Made by a program: the position numbers and the translations under genes | The notes under the pieces: model-generated | What the model was told of the DNA's origin: nothing | Seen by the model: only the letters and a program-made list of their open reading frames with translations | Database searches by the model: none | NCBI RefSeq assembly: GCF_020184175.1 | Contig: NC_065530.1 | Span: forward strand, 65,573,260-65,637,259 | Length of the DNA: 64,000 nt | Direction: 5' to 3' | Source: Aphis gossypii | Taxonomy: Eukaryota; Arthropoda; Insecta; Hemiptera; Aphididae | Shown: positions 53,501 through 64,000 of the stretch, piece after piece | Layout of the letters: each line of letters starts with the position of its first letter | How positions within the stretch are numbered: the first letter of the stretch is position 1

Positions 53501-56500
53501 CAAGTATATAAGTATAAGTATATATATTAAGTTTAAAGAACTAAAAACCATAGACAAAAGTTGAAATTTATAATATAGTAAATACATAAGTTTTTACATA
53601 TACACAGGTCATAGGTACCTTTAACGGCCAATGGACATAGTTATACACTCAAAAATAAATTTAATTACCTATATACATAGATTTATATCTTGATTTAAGG
53701 TTTGACCCAAAATATTGAATACTATGTTACTACTTAATACTTATTATGTTAACAAGATGAAAAAAAATTTAGCTAAGGTGAGGTTGATCTACCACTAACG
53801 AACAACTTATCCAAAAACAGATTTCGCATATGTACTTACATATATGATGTACCTTACTAGATACATCATACATAGTACCTATATTTGAACGCTTGATTAG
53901 ATTGCGTAAACGAGCCCTCCTTCATCTAAATAGTTATAGTAGATAACCTCTCTGCTACTCATATTAATAAGACATTTAGACATCTTAGTCTCATTTTCTA
54001 TCCGAATACAGTTTTCCGTCGTCCTGTCTTGCCGATCGTAAAAGCTGTTTGAGATCGGAACTCATTGAATAACGTAAAAAATGAATTTTTAGAATAATTG
54101 ATTTTAAAAAAATACACGTTATTTTCGGCCTAGGTATACCAAGCCATTTGGAAGATTCGGCAAACTTATCTACGAACAGGGATGAGTATAATACTACCTA
54201 TATTATCAATATTTTAGGTTAAGCTAATTGGATTTTAATATGTTTAAATTATTCACCAAAATAAAAATATTTCATTTTATCAAAAGATTTTTCAAGAATA
54301 AAATAAATTTCTCTTTAAGAAGACGTTAAACTCGTATGAGATGTCTACCTCTTACTAAAAATATACAACAGTAAAGTTGCATCAAGTAGAACCATTGGTT
54401 CTGAACCAATTGTGTGTCCCTATCTTTAATATTAAAGTAAATTGACCAATGATCTAAGTTAAAGGTAATTTAGCACTATCTAGGTTAAACCATTAGCATT
54501 CTTCTATACTTTAATTTTTTAAATAAGATATAAATAGTATATATATATATATATTACAAGTTAAAAATGCTCTAACTTAAAAATTAAAATATTGAAAAAA
54601 TGAAATTCCCAAGCACTGATATAGTTCTTACCGTCAACTTTATAACACCTAATAACTAATAAGTCAATTTACTCAGATATTACAGCACAAAACGCATAAT
54701 TATTTTAGAAGAAATTGTTCCACTAAACACAAATTTGCCATGTAATTTGTTTGAAAGACAAAGACAACACAAAGTATAGCATTCTCTTAAATTATGAAAA
54801 TATTAGTTAAGATCACTACTCACTTTAGTACTTTCAAACAATAAATTTGACAAAAACTACTTAAATCGAATTTTAGGTATACCGTATGATTTTTACTACT
54901 AAAAACGATTTAACAAAAAAATATCAGATTAATCCAAATAATATATTAGGTACAAGTATTAGAACAATGGTGTCTAAGTCAATTTAATAAAAATCCACTT
55001 ATCATTGATACTCGTGGATTAGATAAGGTGGATTAGTAAAATTACCATGATTATTAATAACTATTCAAATCACTTTTTGTACTTAATTACTAATTTGAAA
55101 CTTAGGTAGGTAAATACCTATTATTTTATAAGTATTTTTCCAAAGACTGGCAATGATTTTTAATAGCTATATCACGCCTTTTAACAGTACGTCATGCACA
55201 CTTACCGCATACGCCTGCTCTGACTTCTACCCAACTTCTAGCTTAATCTTTTTTGCTTTCATGTATGTATAGTATGTAGGTAGATACCTAGTTTTATATT
55301 TGATGTACCTATGTTTGATATAAGATATTTATTAAAATAAATCACTGATAGTAAAAAAATACTCTATAACAAATGTTCAAAATAATATTGCATGTAATAG
55401 TCATAGAATATAGTTGAATTCATGTAAATATTAAAAAAAAAAAAACTTAAACTAAAAAAGGTTACACACGATATGATTATTTTTTAAATATTATTAGATA
55501 CGCTAAAAATACTTTAAAAATTAGTGCTACAGAATAACCTAAAACACACTTTTGTTATTCGATTTTAATTTCAAACTATTCCAATGCCACTTTCGATAAA
55601 TCCGGTTCTCGATGGATCGTTTTAAATATTAGGTACCTACTTGAACACGGTGCTACACCAAAGATACCGAGAAACACACTATTTTATCATAATATGGGTT
55701 AATAATAGGTACCTAAGTTAAATTCGTCAGTGTTCTACCGAACGATAAGCTACAGTAAGCGTGTTCCTCACTCATCGCTTCATCAGTAGTACCTCCTAAT
55801 CATATTATTATTGTGCTCGTCTGTTTACTCAAGATACCGTACGTGTTTTAAACCACTAAACATACTTAGTTTATCAAATTAATTTACATAATTACACATT
55901 TTAATATTTTACATTATTATAATATTGTATTTCTTGCTTGTAGAATAATCCGATACACATGGAAGTTAGGCAATAGATAAAATCCAAAACGTAAAAAAAT
56001 AATAACTATTTATAACGCAATATTGACAACAGTATAATAGCAACTAAGACATAACATATTTTTCAAATTTTTATTTCATGTAGGTATCGAAATGTCGTTA
56101 TGCATAAGACTATTAAGACATCGGTAGTACCTTATATTAATTAATAACTATAATAAAAATATAATATTGTAAAGGTATCTACTTAGTTACAACTTGACTT
56201 TTATGAATAAAAATATGGTTACAATAAAATATTATATAAAACAAACAAAAAAATATTAACCAATAATGCAATCACAGCCTGTAAATAAAAACATATCAAA
56301 TTACATGTAAACGTTTAATATAAAATATATAACACACGGTAGCTCACTAAAGAGATTTTTAAGTTACGATTAATAGAGGATTTCATCAATCAGCTAATTT
56401 AATATCTTTAGCGTGAAACCCACTGTGTACATAAATATAAAATAAGATCTGAACTTTTTAAGTAATTTAAAACATTTACGATTTTGGTAAGTCTGTTTAA

Positions 56501-56781
56501 ACATTTTAATTTGATCAACCATATTAAAGCTTAGTAAATAATAAAAAAAAATTTTGTTCGAAAAATGTCTCAAACAGTAATTAAAATATATAATATATAA
56601 ATATAATAATCTTATATAATAAATAATATATTAAGGCACAATGTTTAAGGCACTAAGGTAACTTATTGTTAGCATATGTAGCGTTTTTATATGTTTTTAA
56701 TAGCTCATAATAAAACAGTCTTCTTAAAGATAACTAATGTGTATTACAATATTTCTTTTAAGCACGTGAAGCAATACTCCA
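53501..56781. other. AT-rich intergenic DNA
   Basis: No gene, RNA or element with clear ends. It includes the downstream region of the LRR gene that ends at 56782. Confidence 0.4.
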
Positions 56782-59700
56782 TTATTCAAATATCCAATCA
56801 CAAGGGAGCTTTGGCATTTTGGATGCAGGCCATGGTAAATATCCAGCCGTTTTGAATACCCAATAATCATATGATACTTTTCCAATCAACAGCAAAAGTA
56901 CTGACAATTCTGCAGCAATCACATAATACATATAATGTGTCCAATCAGCTTTTTTAATGCACACCAATTTTTGATCCAAGTCTATTACCTATAAATTATT
57001 CAATAAAATTATCAACTAATGGAATCTGTATTTTGTAATGACTACATATACTCTAGCCCACGAGAGACCACTTCTGGGCAGCGACCAAAATTCGTCCGTT
57101 CTCGTGCATTCTTACCACTAAACTCTCCAACCTAACCTGACCGCCGTCAACGTGCACCGCCTACACCGTCATCGCTCTGCCTCCACCTGCCTATTTGTAT
57201 GCACGAAGGAGTAGTGCTCTCTTGTGGGCCGGAGTATACACAAAAATTGGAGAGGGAACTTAAGGGGGCTTAGCCACACAGAAATTTCAATATCCTCCAA
57301 AATTGAAACTTTAGAATTGTTATATTGCAGGTTGATTTACTATGGATTATTCTAGCCTCCCTAAACATTTAATTAAATGTCTACCATGGCTAATAAAACA
57401 ATTTGAGAAATTTAAAATTACATTAAACCATAGGTATGTCTACAAGTTGTATATGATATAATTATTGAGAATATCACACATATTCTTGATTGTTTTCTCA
57501 AAAATAAATTTTATTGGCTTCTAATTAACTTTGATAATAACTAATTTCTATACTTTACTATTATAAAAATAAAATTTAAAAAAAAATCTTTAGTAATCCA
57601 AAATATATTTATGATTTTTTTTTTCCTTAATTTGTTGATACATAAATAGAGTAAAATCTACATGTAAATTTTCTTAGTTATCAGTCAAAATAACATATTT
57701 TGGTATTTTTAATATGCATCAACTAAGTCTGGACATGCTTATAAATTATACACTAGTTAATAAGTTAGTTTTTATGAGGAGTAATTGAAATTAGTTTTGA
57801 CTCTACAGATTTATAATAAATAATTTTAAAACTGGATTTACTTTTAATTTGTGTTGCATATTACTGCATAAAATTTCATTGTAGTCTGGAATATGAATAT
57901 GATTTGTTAACAACCATATCTGAAATTAAATAAACTTAAATTAATAAGGTATCCTTTCATAACATTCATAATAAAGATGAAATAATGAATGACAATACAA
58001 TTATATTTACATTTTAAAATATTTGATAATAATTAATGTAAATTACACAGTACCTATTCAATAATATAAAAAATTAAAAATAAATAGATTTTCAAGTAAG
58101 AATTTATATTAAGGAATTTAGTTTATTAATATACATTAAATTAGCATTTACAAAATAAACAAAATATTATTATTTTTTTAATAGAAATACAATTTAAATA
58201 TCTTTACATCCATAAAACAGATATGAAAGAAAAGAAATTAAGTGAGCTTACAATTATATTTAAAAATTATAAGTTGTAACTAACAAAACTAACGTAATAT
58301 TGTCAAAGGCGCAACTAGGGTCAATTTTTTGGGGGGCTAGAACAAATGCAATGTGTGTATATTTTGTTTATGGAATGTGCAATATTGATAATATCTGAGG
58401 GGGCTAGCCAAATATTTAGAGAGCTAAGATCCTCCAAGCCCCCACCTAATTGCGCCTATGAATATTGTAATCAGTGGTGTACTCATCCTATAATTGTTTA
58501 TTTTTGTATGTACTCATAACGAAAATCAAGATACATGGGCCATAAAATATGTAACATTACCCTTTTCCTAGAAACTATGTCGAAAGTTGATTATCCTCCC
58601 ATAGAGATGCTAATGACAACAAATTAAGTAAAATAAAAACAAGCATGATAACTAAATACCTAAAATACAAATTAAGGCAAATATTTCAATTTACAAATTA
58701 TGTTAAATTTGTTAGATATAAAAATGTTTCATATATACGTATAAATTATACAGTTTCAGGTTTTTTTTTATCGTAATATATTTTTAGTATTACTTCTGGA
58801 TCATGAATTTTAATAACAATCATTATTTATTAAATAATATTATGTACATAGACAAATAAACAGAATAGTGTCGATATTGGAGCAAAGCCATTCACACTGT
58901 ATTCTATCCATAATTTAGTAGCATATCCATAATTTATTTTATACCACTGTTTGTAATAAAATATTTTGATTAATAATAAAATAATAATGAAATTTAAAAT
59001 AAATATTAAATTTTTATTTTAAGTGGTCAAAAACTTTTAAAATTTAAATATTAGTCATCAACATAATCAATTGCAGTTTAACACTATTTAAAATTATAAC
59101 AAACCTTTAATGATTTTGCAGTACTGCAGTCACATTGAAGTTCATTTCCACCCAAGTTCACAATATGTCCCTCAAATCTAGTAAAGGAATTTTGAAGTAT
59201 ATACATAGGCAACTAAAAAAATAAATAATAAGTATAATATGCTATAATAATGTATACTTAGATAAAAAAAAAAAAAATAATGAACGTCACTTTGCTATAA
59301 TTAGGTTTAAAGTATATCCTGCATTAGTAAAACAATTTCTAGCTAAAATAGTACATCAGCCTATGTCTAGATTCAAGAATATTTATAATTTATTTATATT
59401 ACTTTCAGTATGTTGAACTATTTTTTTCATATACATAACATATTAAATATTTTTCAATGATTATTATATTACTACATTAAATATTATTGTTGTTATCTTA
59501 AAGCTTATACTGTTGCACGGGCACAATAAAATCGTGCAAATAACTTAAGAATAATCTAAACATTTGAAAATGTCTTTGTGTACTTATAGAAAATAATAAT
59601 ATATGTGATGAAGAATAGTATTAAGTCCTTATAATTAATATTTTTTTAAGAAAGATTGTTTATTTAATTTATTTATTTTTATGATAAAGATTTTTAACTT

Positions 59701-61824
59701 AAAATGTATATAGATAAAATGCACAGGTATTTTTAAAAATATTTTGATTGCTGAAAGATATACTGAAGAAACTCTTCAAAAACTTTTTTACCGAAAATAA
59801 AAGTATTAACTGAATGCAAAACCAGAAACTATACCTCAACATTTAAAATTAAAACATTTTTATTTCTCCTTAACACAAACATAACATCAGACAAAAAAAC
59901 ACACACACACACACACACACACAGCATTGTAAACCAATAAATCCATCGCTTAGAATCAAAAATCAGTTAATAATTAATAAATAATAATTGTTGTAATGAA
60001 AATAATATACTTACTGTTTTCAATTGATTTAGTTTCAAACTCAAAACAGCATAGTTTTCTATGAAAGTTGAACCTTCCAAGGATAAAAGGTTAGATATTT
60101 TATTTTCATCAGCATAAAAAAATCTCAACGTTTTGTAAGTTTGATCTGATACCAATAAGTCTATATTGGTAATCTATAAAATAAAATAGGTTATCATAAA
60201 ATTATGACACTCAAATATAAAATAAAATATTTAAATTTTAAACAAAAGCAATTTTTTGTTTTTAAAAAGGTATTTAAAAATAAAAATTATTTTTTTACAT
60301 TATTATTGGTGACATTTAGTAACACAGTGTTTTCTGGCAGGTTTTCTGGTAAACTTGATAGTTGTTTATTTGAACAATCTACTTCTACAGTATGCAATGT
60401 CTTTGTTTCTTGTACCATTTCTATGCCATGCCATTTACAACTACAATTCAATGGACAATCTTCGTATAGCTACATTATTAACAGAAATTAAATGAGTATT
60501 TTTTTTATTTCAGTTGATTACAAATGAAAAAATAAAAATAAATACTGTTGAAAATATTTTTAATTAAATAATATTTTAAGAAGTTAACTTTACCTTGTTA
60601 ATAATTTCCACCTGATTTAATGCAACTTTTTCTGTAGAGTTAAACCAATGAAATGACAGAGATGACATACAAAATGTTTCATTATATTTTTTAAAGTACA
60701 ATTTGTACTTGGCATTTCTTGATCTTTCCATAAGCTCTAGAAGACTTGAGCAATGAATCTTTATATTATCTAAAATATTTGAAGAATCAAAAATTAATAA
60801 AAAATTTTAGTTTTAGTTATCACATGAGTTCAATGTTTAATTACTTGAAACATCCAGCCAAAACATTGGCACTTGACTTTTTATGGTAGGTAAACTTGAT
60901 ATATTTACATTAGAAAAATCTAACATAGCCAACATTTTAAGATTTTCCAATGCTAAAGGATCTTGCCATTCTGTACCAAAAGCATTGTTAGATAAATTTA
61001 AGCAAGTAATTTGATGCATATACTCTAAACGACCAAGTAGTCGGTTAATATAACTATTTGTAATTGAAAATGAGATCAAACGGCTTAATTCTGGTGAAAA
61101 TTTTCCAAAATTAAAATTGTCAGCTGTCATGTTGTAAATGTGTAAAGCTGTAATTGTTGATAACTTAGCACCTAAAATATTAATAAAAAATAAGTATACA
61201 ATATACTAGATAGATTTATCTTATTAAAGTGGTTTTTTTTAAGTAGGTATACATATAAATATTATAAGATTGCCATACATCAAAGAAATTATTTTTTATA
61301 AAAGGACTTAAAAAATAACAAAAAGCAATTTTGTTGATTAAAGAATATGAATATTACTATAAAATTATTCAAGGAATGTGTGATGTGTATGATATGTTAT
61401 ACTGTATATCACACATTTTATATCAAGCTTAAGTTTTAAAATTCTTATGTTTCAACTAAACAGATATAATTCTTAATCTTGAGTACTTATTTAGTTTTTA
61501 CTATTATAAACATAAAATTTTTACACAAAAACTACCCAAATAGGAATTTTTATTTTATTAGGTGAATCAAAGTGCATTAAAAATTGTATAAGCAGTAATA
61601 ATTTGTTCTATACCTGAACACTCAAAGTTTTTTATCAAGTCTTCATTTGACTGAATTTGGCAGCAAAATAATGCTGATTCACCAGTTTTCACACATTTGC
61701 ATTTATTTTGTAATGGGCAAGATTCTGCAGGCTGGTTGTAACATGGTGGTAATTCATCACATTGAATAATTTTTACATTAATGTAGAAAATAAAAACTAT
61801 TAAATATAAACTTCTTTTACTCAT
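56782..61824 (-). CDS. Leucine-rich-repeat single-pass membrane protein, halfway / singed wings 2-like (8 coding exons, 478 aa)
   Basis: Exons (- strand): 61614-61824, 60845-61171, 60594-60769, 60299-60469, 60015-60173, 59105-59212, 57842-57919, 56782-56988. All introns are GT-AG; the first two are phase 1, the rest phase 0, and the frame is open throughout. Residues 1-22 form a signal peptide; a Cys-rich N-terminal cap follows (C28, C36, C42, C44, C54, C55, C69), then LRR-like segments (ITCLNLSNNAF, MLAMLDFSNVNISSLP). A second Cys cluster at about 243-270 (CPLNCSCKWHG) starts another LRR block, closed by NELQCDCS near 372. A TM helix lies at about 429-448, followed by a short tail ending KMPKLPCDWIFE. 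Order of parts and the C-terminal tail resemble insect halfway/singed wings 2, ecdysone-linked LRR proteins; that assignment is from memory. An acceptor (gtttcag) two bases before the ATG implies a non-coding first exon. Confidence 0.88.
57049..57236. mobile_element. MITE with TA target duplication in an LRR gene intron (188 bp)
   Basis: Left end TACTCTAGCCCACGAGAGAC and the reverse complement of the right end (TACTCCGGCCCACAAGAGAG) match at most positions; TA flanks both sides (57047-57048, 57237-57238), suggesting a Tc1/mariner-type origin. It is much richer in GC than the intron around it (57.0-57.8 kb, the last intron of the LRR gene). No coding content. Confidence 0.7.
58304..58460. mobile_element. 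Short hAT-type MITE in an LRR gene intron (157 bp)
   Basis: Inverted ends CAAAGGCGCAACTAGGG and, reversed, CATAGGCGCAATTAGG, with exact 8-bp flanks aatattgt at 58296-58303 and 58461-58468. Interior has gggggct blocks. It lies in the intron between LRR exons 6 and 7. Confidence 0.85.
59897..59923. repeat. (CA)n microsatellite
   Basis: About 12-13 uninterrupted ac units in the intron between LRR exons 5 and 6. Confidence 0.9.
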
Positions 61825-63229
61825 ATCTGAAACAGTTGTTAAGTAAGTTAGCAGTTTGTTAAAACCTAAGAAACTTAAAAATCAATACATCCAAGCAGAT
61901 ACAAGGAAAATGTCTGTTTCAACCCTTTAGTAAGGGTACCTATAATTTAAAAAAAATTATTTATGAGGTCATAGTTGTTTACTTGTTGTATTGACATTCA
62001 ATCAAGCATTTAGAGAACAAGAACACTTTATCCGCAGTACCCACCAGCAAGTAATTTATTAGCTTATTCTTTACCTACTTTATTGATATCAATACTACCT
62101 TATAGACATTAAAATCAATTAACCATGTTCATACAAATTTATTAAAATGTATATTACAAGGAGCTATGTAGATAAGGCAAAAGTTTTCATGAATAAGTTT
62201 TTTCTTATCTACTAATATTGAGGTAAGTTGTAGTTTTGTTTTTTAAACAAACAATGTAAATTATGATCTTTAATTGATAAATATTTTCAATAGCAAGCAC
62301 CCTATCATTTCTCCTCAAAAAACTAACGTTTCTAACATCTAATCAAAATAATACAATCAAAAGTAAATAAAACTGAAGTAATTTTATGATTTACCATAAT
62401 GTAATAATAAAGGGAACTCCTTAATTAATTAAAGTAATTAATAGTAAGTAAAGAATAAAATAGGATAGAAGTTATGTTTTAAATATAAATATCTACCGCA
62501 CCTAATATATACTTAGGTATAACTATAATACAATAAACTATTAACTATTTTCAAAAATTCAAAAGTGTTTTTTTTTAATTATTTATATTTCTAATTTAAG
62601 TTATTAAACATGGTAGGTAGTATCTAGTATTAAGTATTTATAAAATACAACAAATATAAACAGATGGGTAAAGAATATGTAAATAAACAAGTAAAAAGGT
62701 ATACCTATTAAAATATAGATAGTAGATACTAGATACCTACCCTATTGTCCCAATTTACAACCTACCTAGTTAGATAAATTTATTACTAAGTATCATTAAG
62801 TAAACAAGTTTAAAATTAAATATTTTTTTCCAACCTACTAAATTATTATAAAGCTGTTGATAAAAAAAAAAACACAAAAAAAATGATAACATTAAATAAA
62901 CATTATTTAAATTATGGTACATTCAATCAGCATTTTAACGTCTATTATTAATAAGAAATTAACTATATGAGCTACACCATTGCACCACACACAAACCTAT
63001 ACTAGTATATGGTTTAAAAAATATTTATGATTACTTATGATCAATTATTGTATTTTTCTTGTTTAACATTGGTCAGTTAGTGAAACTAATTTAAACAGTT
63101 TTGTTTATATCGCATTTATTCTTAATAATTGGTTAATATATCGATAAAAAATAACCTTCAACCACCTTATTGACAAAATATAACAATAACAGGAGCAATG
63201 ACTAATCACAACATAATTATAATTCTTAC

Positions 63230-63310
63230 CTAAACAGCAAGTTGGGCAGAATTGTCTTAATTCTAATTAAACGCCAACATATTTCTTAAATTAATTCAGT
63301 CATCGGAAAG
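63230..63310 (-). other. Candidate non-coding first exon of the LRR gene
   Basis: On the - strand the sequence ends TGCTGTTTAG|gtaaga, a strong donor at 63230, suited to join the acceptor two bases before the ATG at 61824. An initiator-like tgactga lies near 63300. The 5' limit is approximate. Confidence 0.4.
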
Positions 63311-64000
63311 TAAAAAATAAAATATTATAGTATGCAATATATAGGTAAGTAATAATGTACTTTAAAAAATATAATTAACACTAATAGAAAAATACAACAA
63401 AATTTAATAACAATAACAAAACAATATAAACAAAAACCAAAAAAAAATATTTTAACAATAGGTAGGTACTATTAAATAATATTATTTATTAGGTACGAGG
63501 TATCCACATACGGTTATCACTTATCATTCACGATTTTGTTTTATCAATAATGATTGTATTGAACATTCAAACAGTGTGGACATAAATAAAAATTGCATAA
63601 ATTATACTTCCATTATTAACCATTTATTAAAATTATTATGTAATTATAATAATAATAATTAAGTACTACCTACCTACCTAATTAGTAATTAGTAATGTAG
63701 TACCTAACAATATAAATAATTATTTAACACTAAAAAATAGTCACGATTAAAGAATTTAATATGGATACCTAATAACCATGAACTAAGACATGCTAATAGC
63801 TAATACCTATTTATATACCACATAGCTAAACTTTAAATCGTGGCAAATGGTAATTAGTTTCAAATGTTTTTTAAGGAATGGGTAAAACTAAGAGGAATAC
63901 ATAGAAACTAGTAGTAGACGGGGTTGGTGTCCGATGGCCAATGACTCCGATAATGGCATCTCTATTATTTATTGTATATTTGTAACTACCTACAATAGGT
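63311..64000. other. Upstream flank of the LRR gene
   Basis: AT-rich with taggtacctacc-type words and no visible exon. The last 110 bases are somewhat richer in GC (gtagacggggttggtgtccg) but hold no ORF of note. Confidence 0.35.

Noticed and set aside
60204..60491. 95-codon + strand ORF
   Set aside because: Antisense to exon 4 of the LRR gene, whose frame and splice sites are convincing.

Overview
This is a window of a eukaryotic, almost certainly aphid (Hemiptera: Sternorrhyncha), nuclear genome. The DNA is very AT-rich, with recurrent short runs such as taggtaccta and tattataatatt. Genes are split by GT-AG introns, some more than 5 kb long. GMC oxidoreductases of the insect glucose-dehydrogenase type lie in tandem, and several short hAT-type transposons with 8-bp target duplications are present. 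The species cannot be fixed from the sequence alone.

Region 1 (1-24.1 kb, + strand): two neighbouring GMC-family FAD oxidoreductase genes. Only the terminal exon of the first is inside the window (3187-3537). The second is complete as two exons (16135-17658 and 23604-23951, 623 residues) around a 5.9-kb intron. The intron carries GC-richer islands and a hAT-like element.

Region 2 (26.5-38.5 kb): a cluster of three tiny genes, each made of short exons and each predicted to encode a secreted peptide of 61-70 residues. One is on the - strand (26580-27141). Two are tandem duplicates on the + strand (30167-32160 and 34424-35698). All have phase-1 coding introns, a splice acceptor just before the ATG (so a non-coding first exon), and a hydrophobic N-terminus ending in a G-[IM]-[SN]-L-L block. 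They are too small and broken up for ordinary ORF calling and are the best candidate here for an undescribed family; salivary or other secreted factors are possible. Transposons sit inside or beside the duplicated units.

Region 3 (41.9-49.7 kb, - strand): a gene for a 210-residue membrane protein with two predicted transmembrane helices and a long cytoplasmic-type tail with a PPxY motif. It has two coding exons and a likely non-coding first exon.

Region 4 (52.3-53.2 kb): a GC-rich island with a TATA box and initiator on the - strand, CCAAT-like repeats upstream and three hairpin-forming repeats downstream. It is probably a solo LTR, but a non-coding transcript promoter is possible.

Region 5 (56.7-63.3 kb, - strand): a complete eight-exon gene for a 478-residue leucine-rich-repeat single-pass membrane protein resembling insect halfway / singed wings 2. 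Its likely non-coding first exon lies near 63.2 kb.

The remaining AT-rich DNA is intergenic or intronic, with MITEs, microsatellites and degenerate repeats. No tRNA, rRNA or CRISPR was seen. All exon models were built by eye from splice signals and reading-frame continuity.
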